A stretch of 64,000 nt of DNA from Helcococcus ovis (GCF_004524775.2 NZ_CP119081.1:434001-498000), one strand, 5' to 3'. Numbered from the stretch's first letter, positions 37,700 to 46,406 are shown. The notes: generated by a model from the sequence alone, not told the origin. Made by a program: numbers and translations.

Positions 37700-37879
37700 A
37701 TGTTAAGAAGAATATTTAATTCGTTTATCAAGAACAACAAAGGAGAAGTTAATATGATAGCTATAGTTTTAATATTATTAGTTGTAATTATATTAGCTGT
37801 TATATTTAAGGATGGATTAGCTAATTTATTAAAATTAATTTTTACAAGATTAGAAAATGATATTAGTAATTTTCAATAA
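37700..37879 (+). CDS. flp: Flp1-type pilin, 59 residues
   Basis: Structural pilin. MLRRIFNSFIKNNKGEVNMI begins with a basic leader ending in Gly15, followed by Glu and one hydrophobic helix (IAIVLILLVVIILAVIF), then a short polar tail with FKDGL. The KG/E junction is the expected cleavage site for the prepilin peptidase encoded at 42492. GGAGGAAAAATG is an excellent start. It lies between tadC and a TadE-like gene, and its high-copy product would form the fibre. Confidence 0.9.
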   Translation: MLRRIFNSFIKNNKGEVNMIAIVLILLVVIILAVIFKDGLANLLKLIFTRLENDISNFQ

Positions 37880-38384
37880 AATAATAAAAAATGAGAAAGG
37901 AGGAGTACAATTTATAGAATCAGCAATTATATTTCCGGTTTTACTATTGTTTCTTAGTTTGTTGTTTGTTATATCTATAAAGATATTTAGTGCTAGTTTA
38001 TTAGCTGAAAAATCATATGTTGAAGGTAGAAAACTTTTATTAAAAACGAAAAGTGATTTTAGATTGGCTAAAACTATTTCAAAAGAAGAAGTATTAAAGA
38101 CTAATTTAGATTTACGAAATTTTTCAACAAATTTTATAAAAGATAAAATTAAATTAAAATTGTATGAAAATATATTTTATAATATTGTAAATATCAATAA
38201 AAATCAAGAATTGATAATAAGCACTAAAAAGATTTATCAATCTGATATAAATAGGAAATTAGATTTTGCGAAAGAAATATTGAATGATGTTAAGGATGTA
38301 AAATTTGGAAAATATACACTAAGTGGAATTTTTGATTGTGTAAAAGGATTAGCGGATAATATAAAAAATAAAATGATAAAATGA
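37857..38384 (+). CDS. TadE-like pseudopilin
   Basis: 175 residues. The N terminus has a short basic leader (IFNKIIKNEKGG) and the pseudopilin helix VQFIESAIIFPVLLLFLSLLF, with the conserved Glu after the Gly as in TadE. The ATG overlaps the end of flp by 23 bases in another frame, so translation is probably coupled. It ends in an ATGA overlap with the large TadG-like gene. It probably forms a minor pilin or initiation complex at the membrane. Confidence 0.8.
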   Translation: MILVIFNKIIKNEKGGVQFIESAIIFPVLLLFLSLLFVISIKIFSASLLAEKSYVEGRKLLLKTKSDFRLAKTISKEEVLKTNLDLRNFSTNFIKDKIKLKLYENIFYNIVNINKNQELIISTKKIYQSDINRKLDFAKEILNDVKDVKFGKYTLSGIFDCVKGLADNIKNKMIK

Positions 38385-41014
38385 TATACAAAAATAGGGG
38401 AGTAATATCAATATTTTTAGCTTTAATAATTCTTCCTGTATATTCATTTGCAATATTGACCATTGATATTGTTAAAATTTTTACTGCACAAACGCAGTTG
38501 CAAATAACCAATGAAAAAGCTATAAATTCTGTATTATCATATTATGATAAAAATTTGTACAAAAAATTTAATATTTTTGGAATAAATTATGATAAAAATT
38601 TTTTAACAGCTTATTTAGATGATGTATTAAGAGAAAATATAGAAAATGATACTAGCAAGTTCTACAATTCTTCACTAAAATCATCAGCGATAAAAATAAA
38701 TGAGTCAGATTATTTATTGAATAATTCTAATTTAGAAAGACAAATAATTGATTACATGAAGCTTAAGGGACCGTATATGCTAAGTAAGGGAGTTTTAAAT
38801 TTAATTGATATTACAAAAAATACAAAAAAATTTAATCATGTATTAGAAAAAAAATTAAACTATGAAGAAGAATATTCAAAAGTAAATGGAGGTTTAGATG
38901 ATTTATTTAGATATATGAAGCAGTATGATGAGAAATTTGAAGAAATAAACTTAAATTTTTTTAATATAAATAAAAATTTAGATAAGTTAAAAAAAGAATT
39001 GAAAGAAAAATATAATTTGAATATTGGAAAAGACTTTAAGGGGGGATTTGATAAATTAGAAAAAACAAAAAAGATAGAAATTAATAATATAATAAAGGAG
39101 TATAACACTGCAAATTATAAATTAAGATCTGATATATCAATATTAAAAGTTTTATATGAAGATATGATTCATTCACTTAAATCTTTAAGTGAGTCATCAG
39201 ACAATTTGCAAAAAAAGCTTAATGACTGGGGAAATTCAATTAAATATATGGAAAATTCAGAAGTTAAAAATAATTTTACTGCTGATTATAAATCAACTAA
39301 ATTCGGTTTTACAAAGGATAATATTTATAGATTATTGAATAAATTAACTGAAACGCAGGGAAATATTGATAAAATGTTAAATATTTTAGATCCAAGCAAT
39401 TCAGTTTATAATCTTAATATTGATAAAATTTCAAAAACAGTTGCTAAATTTGATATTAATCACATAAAAAAAATGCCCAGTTTGCGAAATTTTAAGATAT
39501 ATAAATTTGCATTAAACAATTTTAAATCAAAAATAGACTCAAAAAAATCATATGAAGCTAAAAAAAATAGAAAATTTTTAGAAAAATTTGGAGAAAATTT
39601 AGATGAAGTAAATAAAAAAAGTACAAATAAATCTTTAACAGATTTTATAAACTCTGAAAATAAAAATAAAATTATTGATTATTCATCATATGAAAATTTT
39701 AATATTAAAAATAAAAATAATATATCTAACTATAAAAATATACTAAATAATATCTCAGAAATATTTCCTTCTAACATATCTAAAAGTTTAGAAAATATAT
39801 TAATATCACAATATATAATTGAAAAATTCAATAATAAACTTAAATACAATGAAGAGTTTAATAATCAAGTTGAGTATATTTTATTAGGAAATGACTTATT
39901 AAATAAAAATGAATCGAATATTAATAATTATATTTTTGGAATAAGATTTATCTTAAATTCTATTTATGCATATACAAATTCTGATTTAATAAATGAAGCA
40001 AATATAATTGCTACTGCAATAGCAGGTTTTACAGGATTTGGAGTTCCATTAATCAGATCTATGATACTTGCTTCAATGAGCTTTGGAGAAAGTATTATAG
40101 ATTTAAAAACTCTAAATTCAGATAAAGCTTTAGAAGCTTTTAAAAACAAATCTAATTGGATTGTTTCTATCAAAGGATTACCAAAACTTTTGGGGAAGAC
40201 TGTGAAAGATATTTCAAGTAGTGCTATAGATAATATTTATGAAATAATATCAGATTATACTGATGATAAGGTTGATAAATTAAATAAAAACTTAGATGAA
40301 TTTATAAACCAAACTATAGATGGTGTAAGTCAGTCAATTATATCTGAAATTATTTCACCTCTACAAGTGGCGATTATAAATTCTGTAAATTTAGAAAAAG
40401 ATGAGATTAATGAAAATATTAATGAAGCAATAAGAGATATTGAAAACTCTATAAATTCTGACGAATCCAATATAAAGGAGCTTAAAATAGACATTTTAAA
40501 TTATCTCAAAAATAATATTAAGATATCCGAAAAAATAAAAGAAATATCAATGGATAATTATTTTGTGGATTTAACTAAAAAAATAGAATTTAAAATTATT
40601 AATTTTACATCTAAATATTCAAGAGAATTAAAGGATAAAATAAATTCAATATTAGATAAAAACAAAATTGATCAAAAAGAAAAAGTAAATAATTATATAG
40701 ATTCATATGTCAAAAAATTAGGTTACAGCGGAGAAATTAAAACAAGAGGCGGTACAAGTGGAATGAGTTTTAAATATAAGGATTATTTAATATTATTAGG
40801 GTTTATTAGGCTATCAAGCGGAGATCGAGAAAATATAATTAAAAGAATAGGGCTTTTGATAGATTATGAAATAAAAAAAATTGATTCGAAATTTGATATT
40901 ACAAATTTAATTGTAAATTTGTCTTTTGAAACGAAAATTGATATAAATACTTGGTTATTAAAAAAATACATATTTTTAGAAGAAATAAAAAGAGAGATTA
41001 ATGGAGGTTATTAA
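38381..41014 (+). CDS. Large TadG-like protein (DUF5702-like)
   Basis: 877 residues. The N terminus GVISIFLALIILPVYSFAILTID is a TadG-type transmembrane segment and the AQTQLQITNEKAINSVLSYYD that follows matches DUF5702 proteins of Firmicute Tad loci. The extracytoplasmic part is rich in Asn, Lys and Ile with long predicted coiled coils (about 150-330 and 600-780). It may be a surface or tip component. The family call is from the N-terminal pattern. Confidence 0.75.
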   Translation: MIYKNRGVISIFLALIILPVYSFAILTIDIVKIFTAQTQLQITNEKAINSVLSYYDKNLYKKFNIFGINYDKNFLTAYLDDVLRENIENDTSKFYNSSLKSSAIKINESDYLLNNSNLERQIIDYMKLKGPYMLSKGVLNLIDITKNTKKFNHVLEKKLNYEEEYSKVNGGLDDLFRYMKQYDEKFEEINLNFFNINKNLDKLKKELKEKYNLNIGKDFKGGFDKLEKTKKIEINNIIKEYNTANYKLRSDISILKVLYEDMIHSLKSLSESSDNLQKKLNDWGNSIKYMENSEVKNNFTADYKSTKFGFTKDNIYRLLNKLTETQGNIDKMLNILDPSNSVYNLNIDKISKTVAKFDINHIKKMPSLRNFKIYKFALNNFKSKIDSKKSYEAKKNRKFLEKFGENLDEVNKKSTNKSLTDFINSENKNKIIDYSSYENFNIKNKNNISNYKNILNNISEIFPSNISKSLENILISQYIIEKFNNKLKYNEEFNNQVEYILLGNDLLNKNESNINNYIFGIRFILNSIYAYTNSDLINEANIIATAIAGFTGFGVPLIRSMILASMSFGESIIDLKTLNSDKALEAFKNKSNWIVSIKGLPKLLGKTVKDISSSAIDNIYEIISDYTDDKVDKLNKNLDEFINQTIDGVSQSIISEIISPLQVAIINSVNLEKDEINENINEAIRDIENSINSDESNIKELKIDILNYLKNNIKISEKIKEISMDNYFVDLTKKIEFKIINFTSKYSRELKDKINSILDKNKIDQKEKVNNYIDSYVKKLGYSGEIKTRGGTSGMSFKYKDYLILLGFIRLSSGDRENIIKRIGLLIDYEIKKIDSKFDITNLIVNLSFETKIDINTWLLKKYIFLEEIKREINGGY

Positions 41015-41457
41015 TGAAAAAAATACTAATTTTATTTACTATTATAGGGATTATTTTAACGGGTTGTCAAAATAAAGATTTAAGCCAAGGTGAAGATGAA
41101 TTTGAGTTTAAACAAAAAATATCAGGAGTTAATATTTATTTACCTAAGAATTGGTTAACAAAAAGAGGCATATATGGTGATTATTATAATGAGATACAAA
41201 ATTTTATATTATATAAAGATATTGAAACAGATAATCCTGAAAAAGAAATTATAGAATCGTTAAATTTTTATAGACATGATGATTTTAAAATGACTGAGGA
41301 ATTTTCTAATTTATTAAGTAATAATGAGATAGAAATAGAAAGAAAAAATAATATTTTCAAATATATTAAAGGTAAAAAATTAGATAAAGTTATTGTGCTT
41401 ATTGCATCAAAAAACAAAGAAAATTTGAATGACATTTATGAAAAAGTATTTAAATAG
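41014..41457 (+). CDS. Small lipoprotein of the Tad operon
   Basis: 147 residues with a lipoprotein signal (ILILFTIIGIILTGC, Cys18). The mature part has no domain that I recognise. KISGVNIYLPKNWLTKRGIYGDYY and ENNIFKYIKGKK-type beta patterns are seen. Its start overlaps the large gene's stop by one base. The next gene begins inside it. It may be an assembly chaperone or pilotin analogue, by position only. Confidence 0.7.
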   Translation: MKKILILFTIIGIILTGCQNKDLSQGEDEFEFKQKISGVNIYLPKNWLTKRGIYGDYYNEIQNFILYKDIETDNPEKEIIESLNFYRHDDFKMTEEFSNLLSNNEIEIERKNNIFKYIKGKKLDKVIVLIASKNKENLNDIYEKVFK

Positions 41458-42502
41458 GGGATCTTTAACTATAGAAGCAAGTTTAGTTTTTATTCTATTT
41501 ACAATAGGATATTTTATCGTAAATAATGTTGCCATTAGTATAATGACAGAATCTTTGACAAGAAAGGCATTATTTGAAACTGGTTTGGAATTTAGCACAT
41601 ATATAGAAGTTATAGATAAATTTGAATATACAAATTCATTAAAAACAACAACTTTTGATATAAAAGAGTACGAAAATATAATTACTGATGGGATAGGGAA
41701 AGAAATAAGTTTTGAAAATTTTAATGTTATTATAGCAGATTTGAAAAGATTATTAAAACATGATATGAGTGGTGAGTTTAAAAGAATAGTTTATAACAAT
41801 ATATTAAAAAAAATATTTTTAGTTAAATTAAATGATATTTCTAAAAATTTTAATTTAAATAAATCCACTATAATAAATGGAATTACGGGAATAGAGTTTT
41901 TTAATTCAAAAATTTTAGAAAACTCAAATAGATTAGAAATAAATTTGAAATATAAAAATGAAATTGGTAAATTTGGGTTTTTATCATATAAAAATGAGGT
42001 AATTCAAAAGTTTTTAATAGATACTTGGATTGTAAATCATAATAAAAAACATAAAAAATCTATTTGGGATGAAACAAATTTTGAAAGAGGCAGATATTTT
42101 GCCGGAAATGTTAGAAAAAATGACAAACTAATTGAAATAAAAATAGGAAAGGGTATTGATTTGTTTGATTTTGAAAATAATACTGCGATTAAAGTTTACT
42201 CAATAAATATTTTTGAAGAATTTTATTCAAATAAAAATTTAGATAAATATCAAATAAAAGAAGAATTTTTTAATTTGATTAAAACATATAAAAACAAATT
42301 TAAAAAAGACTTAATAAAATACAAAGAAATAGAAAGTATTTCAGGAAGAAAAATAAAACTAAATAATCCCAAAACTAAATTAATTTTAATCTTACCTGAA
42401 GAAGCTAAAAAATTAAGTGATATAGAGGTATATATTAAAAAGATAAATGATATTATACCATATGAAATAAGATATATGGAGAAAGCGTTTAATGATAATT
42501 AG
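41429..42502 (+). CDS. Second TadE/TadF-like pseudopilin with large extracytoplasmic domain
   Basis: 357 residues. NRGSLTIEASLVFILFTIGYFIV is a pseudopilin-type helix with Gly before and Glu after, as in TadE/TadF. ATG at 41429 or 41438 would serve; both overlap the lipoprotein gene. The rest is alpha/beta and lysine-rich with no recognised domain. It overlaps the peptidase gene by 11 bases. Confidence 0.72.
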   Translation: MTFMKKYLNRGSLTIEASLVFILFTIGYFIVNNVAISIMTESLTRKALFETGLEFSTYIEVIDKFEYTNSLKTTTFDIKEYENIITDGIGKEISFENFNVIIADLKRLLKHDMSGEFKRIVYNNILKKIFLVKLNDISKNFNLNKSTIINGITGIEFFNSKILENSNRLEINLKYKNEIGKFGFLSYKNEVIQKFLIDTWIVNHNKKHKKSIWDETNFERGRYFAGNVRKNDKLIEIKIGKGIDLFDFENNTAIKVYSINIFEEFYSNKNLDKYQIKEEFFNLIKTYKNKFKKDLIKYKEIESISGRKIKLNNPKTKLILILPEEAKKLSDIEVYIKKINDIIPYEIRYMEKAFNDN

Positions 42503-43013
42503 TTTAATATTTTCATTATATATGAAAAATAAAAGGTATATAAATTATAAATATATATTTATAGCTTTAATGATTATAAATTTTTTAAATTTTAATTTAT
42601 TCAATTATCATGATTATTTTATTATATCTATTTTATTGATTTTAAGCTTTATTGATATAAAAGAAATGATAGTTCCGAATTCTTTGGTATTAATTTTATC
42701 ATTGTTTTCCTTAAAAAATTTCAATTATAATTTGCAAATCGAATTTTTTGATTATATTACAATAATATCTTTTATACTTCTAATATTTTACTCAGGAATC
42801 AAATCACAAATAGGAATGGGAGATGTGAAACTTTTAATATCTTTATATTTAAATAAAGGATTTGAATTTACGGGGCAGTTATTTTTTGTCATATCTATAT
42901 TAGTTTTTTCTACATCAATATTTCTTTATTATAATTATAGAAAAAGTACAATCTCATTCCCTATGGTTCCTTTTATAACATTATCATACGTTTTACTAAT
43001 GGGGGTATTATGA
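42492..43013 (+). CDS. tadV: Prepilin peptidase, A24 family (TadV/CpaA type)
   Basis: Membrane aspartyl protease that cleaves the Flp leader. 173 residues with about six helices. The two catalytic Asp motifs are FIDIKEMIVPN and GMGDVKLL. It lacks the N-methylase domain of PilD, as expected for TadV. Substrates here are the pilin at 37700 and the two TadE-like proteins. Confidence 0.9.
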   Translation: MIISLIFSLYMKNKRYINYKYIFIALMIINFLNFNLFNYHDYFIISILLILSFIDIKEMIVPNSLVLILSLFSLKNFNYNLQIEFFDYITIISFILLIFYSGIKSQIGMGDVKLLISLYLNKGFEFTGQLFFVISILVFSTSIFLYYNYRKSTISFPMVPFITLSYVLLMGVL

Positions 43014-44266
43014 ATAAATATATAAATTTTTTATTAATTTTATTTGTGTTTTTTTTGTGGATATTTATAACAAATAAAGATAATGAAAACATTAAAATTT
43101 CTAAAGAATATATAAAAAATGGTGATATGTATTTTGATAAAAAAATTTATTTAGATGCATTAGAAAATTATAAAAAATCATATGAATTAATTAATGATAA
43201 AAATATAAAAATAAAGATTTTTGAATCATATTTAGGTTTGGGCAAAAACAAGGAAGCTTTTTTATATCTAAATTCATCCAATTTTGATAATCAATTTATT
43301 TTAAAAAATCAGGAAAGAATATTGAATAAATTCATAAAACAAAAAGATTATAAAAATTATAATAAATATCTTAAACTATCGGACAAAAGCATTTATGAAA
43401 AATTTAATAATAAATATTTCGGAAAAATAATATATTTTGAAAACTTTTATGATGATGTTAATTATATTCCTTTGGATAAAGATAAATTTATAGTGAAAAA
43501 TAGTGGTTGGAAATTTGTTAATAACAAGGGAAAGTTTGTTAGCCAAAGATACGATAAAATTTATGGATACGAAAATAATTTTATGACCGTAAATGACAAA
43601 AATATAAATATTATTATTGATAATAATAAAAACATAAGAGGAAAAATTATAAGTGGTAATATCTACAACTTTCAAAATAATTATATTGTAAAAAAAGAAA
43701 ATGGAAAGTATATTTATATAACACGTTCTGGTGAGGAAAAATCATGTAGCTTTAATAAAGCTAGTAATTTTCAACAAAATTATGCAGTTGTAAATAATAA
43801 AATTATAAAAATAATTGATAAAAACTTTAATACAGTAAAAGTGTTGAAAGGAAATGACTTTAAGGTAGATATAAGAAACAATGCTATTTATAACAATAAA
43901 ATAATTATTAAAAATAATAATAAATATATGCTATATGATATAAAAAAAGATCTATATTCAGCGGAATATGAGGATATTGATTTTGATTATGAAGGATTAA
44001 TAGCTGTTAAAAAACAAGGCAAATGGGGATACATTGACTCAGATTTTAATAAGAAAATAGACTTTATTTATGATGATGCAAAATCATTTAGTAATGATGT
44101 TGGTATAGTAAAAATAAAAAACGAATATTATCTTGTAAATAAAAAAAATGAAAATATAAAAAAGTTGGATTTTGAAATATTTACGTTTAATAAAGATGGT
44201 ATAAGTTTTGCTAAAAAACAGGGAAAATATGTAATGGTAAAATTAATGAGGAGAATTAATGATTAA
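43010..44266 (+). CDS. WG-repeat protein with an N-terminal membrane anchor and TPR-like segment
   Basis: 418 residues. An N-terminal helix (FLLILFVFFLWIFIT) is followed by a TPR-like region (YLDALENYKKSYELI, about 45-100) and by WG-type beta repeats such as SGWKFVNNKGKFVSQRYDKI and QGKWGYIDSDFNKKIDFIYD. Gram-negative Tad loci carry a TPR lipoprotein TadD, and this may be a functional replacement. It is coupled to both neighbours by overlaps. Confidence 0.75.
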   Translation: MNKYINFLLILFVFFLWIFITNKDNENIKISKEYIKNGDMYFDKKIYLDALENYKKSYELINDKNIKIKIFESYLGLGKNKEAFLYLNSSNFDNQFILKNQERILNKFIKQKDYKNYNKYLKLSDKSIYEKFNNKYFGKIIYFENFYDDVNYIPLDKDKFIVKNSGWKFVNNKGKFVSQRYDKIYGYENNFMTVNDKNINIIIDNNKNIRGKIISGNIYNFQNNYIVKKENGKYIYITRSGEEKSCSFNKASNFQQNYAVVNNKIIKIIDKNFNTVKVLKGNDFKVDIRNNAIYNNKIIIKNNNKYMLYDIKKDLYSAEYEDIDFDYEGLIAVKKQGKWGYIDSDFNKKIDFIYDDAKSFSNDVGIVKIKNEYYLVNKKNENIKKLDFEIFTFNKDGISFAKKQGKYVMVKLMRRIND

Positions 44267-44888
44267 AGAATTAAAAAATGAAAATATAAAAGATAATATA
44301 ATCCTTAAAATGATTGAGTTAAACGAAATTGAAAATTTATTAAAATTCAAAATATACAAAAATAATATTGAATTTAATATTGATGGGAAAATTTCATTAG
44401 AACAAAAATTTAAGGGGCAAGTAAATGATAAATATTTCTTGGAAATATTTTATAAAATATTAGATGCATTATCAAAACTTGAAAAATATATGATTACATC
44501 TAACAATATATACTTAAATAGAAAAGAAATATATCTAGATCAGGATAATAATGTTTTTTTTATGGTAGATCTAGTTGGAAAATCAGAAAGTGATATTAAG
44601 GACATATACCAATATTTTATGGTAAATGTTAATTTTGATATTAAAAACAATTTAAATGAGTTATTTAGAATAAACACATATTTAAATTCAGAGTATTATA
44701 CAGTAAATGGATTTAAAAATATATTAGAAGAAATATTAAAAGAAGAAATATTAAAAATAGATGAAGGCATTAGCCATAATAAAAGTGAAAAAGAAAAAGA
44801 AGATAAAATAGATAAAAAATTAATCAAGAAAAATAGAATATTTGAAGGCATAAGTAGTTATATCAAAAAATTTGATAAAAAAATTTGA
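44259..44888 (+). CDS. DUF6382-like protein lacking an FHA domain
   Basis: 209 residues, soluble. The pattern FYKILDALSKLEKYMITSNNIYLNRKEIYLDQDNNVFFMV and the following helical region fit DUF6382, which in Firmicutes often precedes an FHA domain in Tad loci. Here the C terminus is only a Lys-rich tail (HNKSEKEKEDKIDKKLIKK), with no FHA part. It is last in the operon. The first tRNA promoter overlaps its stop codon. Family recognition is from memory of the pattern. Confidence 0.65.
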   Translation: MIKELKNENIKDNIILKMIELNEIENLLKFKIYKNNIEFNIDGKISLEQKFKGQVNDKYFLEIFYKILDALSKLEKYMITSNNIYLNRKEIYLDQDNNVFFMVDLVGKSESDIKDIYQYFMVNVNFDIKNNLNELFRINTYLNSEYYTVNGFKNILEEILKEEILKIDEGISHNKSEKEKEDKIDKKLIKKNRIFEGISSYIKKFDKKI

Positions 44889-44913
44889 CAAAATAAAAAA
44901 ACTAATGTAATAT
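44885..44913 (+). promoter_or_regulatory. tRNA operon promoter P1
   Basis: TTGACA at 44885-44890, 17-base spacer, TAATAT at 44908-44913. AGTCGCTTGA follows six bases later, at the expected start. The -35 box overlaps the preceding stop codon. Confidence 0.72.
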
Positions 44914-44976
44914 AAAAAAGTCGCTTGAAGTGATAAAAATATTTTGGAAATATAAAAAAATAATATTAAAAAAATA

Positions 44977-45005
44977 TTGACAAAGTGATAAAAATAATGT
45001 ATTAT
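44977..45005 (+). promoter_or_regulatory. tRNA operon promoter P2
   Basis: TTGACA at 44977-44982, 17-base spacer, TATTAT at 45000-45005, then the same AGTCGCTTGA at 45011-45020 as after P1. The unit repeats with a 92-base period. Confidence 0.75.
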
Positions 45006-45041
45006 TAAATAGTCGCTTGAGAGAGTTTGAAAATAAAAGAC

Positions 45042-45070
45042 TTGACAGGGGAAAATAAATATAGTATATT
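45042..45070 (+). promoter_or_regulatory. tRNA operon promoter P3
   Basis: TTGACA at 45042-45047, 17-base spacer, TATATT at 45065-45070, ending 16 bases before the first tRNA. Confidence 0.78.
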
Positions 45071-45086
45071 AAATAAGTCACATAGT

Positions 45087-45161
45087 GGCCCTATGGTCAA
45101 GCGGTTAAGACATCGCCCTTTCACGGCGGTAACCCGGGTTCGAATCCCGGTAGGGTCACCA
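45087..45161 (+). tRNA. tRNA-Glu (TTC)
   Basis: Acceptor GGCCCTA pairs with TAGGGTC. Anticodon loop CTTTCAC gives TTC. T loop TTCGAAT, CCA encoded. First of fifteen tRNAs in the array. Confidence 0.97.
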
Positions 45162-45168
45162 AATATAT

Positions 45169-45244
45169 GGGCGTTTAGCTCAGTTGGGAGAGCATCTGCC
45201 TTACAAGCAGGGGGTCATAGGTTCAAGTCCTATAACGCCCACCA
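45169..45244 (+). tRNA. tRNA-Val (TAC)
   Basis: Acceptor GGGCGTT pairs with AACGCCC. Anticodon loop CTTACAA gives TAC. CCA encoded. Confidence 0.97.
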
Positions 45245-45263
45245 TATATACTTTTAATTAATT

Positions 45264-45340
45264 GGCCCGGTAGTTCAGCTGGTTAGAATGCAAGCCTGTC
45301 ACGCTTGAGGTCAGGGGTTCGAGCCCCCTTCGGGTCGCCA
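45264..45340 (+). tRNA. tRNA-Asp (GTC)
   Basis: Acceptor GGCCCGG pairs with TCGGGTC (two G-T). Anticodon loop CTGTCAC gives GTC. Discriminator G, CCA encoded. Confidence 0.97.
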
Positions 45341-45371
45341 ATTATATTTTTGATAATTAAATAAGTAGTAC

Positions 45372-45447
45372 GCTGGTGTAGCTCAATCGGTAGAGCAATT
45401 GATTTGTAATCAATAGGTTGGTGGTTCAAGTCCTCTCACCAGCTCCA
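45372..45447 (+). tRNA. tRNA-Thr (TGT)
   Basis: Acceptor GCTGGTG pairs with CACCAGC. Anticodon loop TTTGTAA gives TGT. CCA encoded. Confidence 0.97.
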
Positions 45448-45452
45448 AAGAT

Positions 45453-45538
45453 GGAGGAGTTCCCGAGTTGGCCAAAGGGGACGGACTGTAAATCCGTTAG
45501 CTTCGCTTTCAGTGGTTCAAATCCACTCTCCTCCACCA
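45453..45538 (+). tRNA. tRNA-Tyr (GTA)
   Basis: Acceptor GGAGGAG pairs with CTCCTCC. Anticodon loop CTGTAAA gives GTA. The long variable arm (TAGCTTCGCTTTCA region) is as expected for bacterial tRNA-Tyr. CCA encoded. Confidence 0.97.
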
Positions 45539-45568
45539 ATTAAACTTTATAGGTTTATTCAAAAATTT

Positions 45569-45642
45569 GCGGGTGTAGCTCAGTGGTAGAGCCCCAGCCT
45601 TCCAAGCTGGTTGCGAGGGTTCGACTCCCTTCACCCGCTCCA
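45569..45642 (+). tRNA. tRNA-Gly (TCC)
   Basis: Acceptor GCGGGTG pairs with CACCCGC. Anticodon loop CTTCCAA gives TCC. CCA encoded. Confidence 0.97.
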
Positions 45643-45646
45643 ACTT

Positions 45647-45723
45647 GGACCTATAGCTCAGCAGGATAGAGCAACGGCCTTCTAAGCCGTGTGTCAGAGG
45701 TTCGAATCCTCTTAGGTTCGCCA
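45647..45723 (+). tRNA. tRNA-Arg (TCT)
   Basis: Acceptor GGACCTA pairs with TAGGTTC (one G-T). Anticodon loop CTTCTAA gives TCT, reading AGA, the likely dominant Arg codon in this AT-rich genome. CCA encoded. Confidence 0.97.
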
Positions 45724-45726
45724 TAA

Positions 45727-45803
45727 TGGGGTATAGCCAAGTCGGTAAGGCACAAGACTTTGACTCTTGCATTTCCTAGGTTCGAGTCCTAGTACCCCAG
45801 CCA
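45727..45803 (+). tRNA. tRNA-Gln (TTG)
   Basis: Acceptor TGGGGTA pairs with TACCCCA. Anticodon loop CTTTGAC gives TTG. CCA encoded. Confidence 0.97.
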
Positions 45804-45808
45804 AATAT

Positions 45809-45884
45809 GACCCGTTAGCTCAGTCGGTAGAGCACTTGGCTTTTAACCAAGGTGTCCGGAGTTCGAGCCTCCGACGGGTCACCA
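45809..45884 (+). tRNA. tRNA-Lys (TTT)
   Basis: Acceptor GACCCGT pairs with ACGGGTC. Anticodon loop CTTTTAA gives TTT. CCA encoded. Confidence 0.97.
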
Positions 45885-45913
45885 TTTTTTTATAATTTAT
45901 GTTCTTAAGGTAC

Positions 45914-46002
45914 GGAGGGGTACCGAAGTGGCCATAACGGGGCGGTCTTGAAAACCGTTTGTGTGAAAGCACGCGTGGGTTCGAATCCCACCTCCTCCGC
46001 CA
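45914..46002 (+). tRNA. tRNA-Ser (TGA)
   Basis: Acceptor GGAGGGG pairs with CTCCTCC (one G-T). Anticodon loop CTTGAAA gives TGA. Long class II variable arm. CCA encoded. Confidence 0.96.
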
Positions 46003-46007
46003 ACTTT

Positions 46008-46098
46008 GGAGAAGTACTCAAGTGGCTGAAGAGGCTCCCCTGCTAAGGGAGTAGGTCCTTTACGGGACGCGAGGGTTCAAATCCCTCTTTCTCCGCCA
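46008..46098 (+). tRNA. tRNA-Ser (GCT)
   Basis: Acceptor GGAGAAG pairs with TTTCTCC (one G-T). Anticodon loop CTGCTAA gives GCT. Long variable arm (GTCCTTTACGGGAC). CCA encoded. Confidence 0.96.
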
Positions 46099-46128
46099 TA
46101 AGCACTTCTGTATTTTGTAAGAGAATTA

Positions 46129-46204
46129 GCCTGGATAGCTCAGTAGGTAGAGCAACGGATTGAAGCTCCGTGTGTCGCTGGTTCAATTCCGGCTCCAGGC
46201 ACCA
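46129..46204 (+). tRNA. tRNA-Phe (GAA)
   Basis: Acceptor GCCTGGA pairs with TCCAGGC. Anticodon loop TTGAAGC gives GAA. CCA encoded. Confidence 0.97.
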
Positions 46205-46226
46205 ATTTAACCAACTTAATAGCCTT

Positions 46227-46302
46227 AGGGGTATAGTTCAGTTGGTAGAACGTTGGTCTCCAAAACCAAATGCCGAGGGTTCGAGTCCTTCTACCCCTGC
46301 CA
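46227..46302 (+). tRNA. tRNA-Trp (CCA)
   Basis: Acceptor AGGGGTA pairs with TACCCCT. Anticodon loop CTCCAAA gives CCA. 3' CCA encoded. Confidence 0.97.
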
Positions 46303-46316
46303 ATTATTTTGTTTAT

Positions 46317-46393
<77 letters not shown>

Positions 46394-46406
46394 TCCTAAT
46401 TTATAG

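Noticed and set aside
44885-45020. CRISPR-like repetition
   Set aside because: Only two copies of a 10-mer at a 92-base period, each placed at a promoter start. No spacers or cas genes are present in the window.
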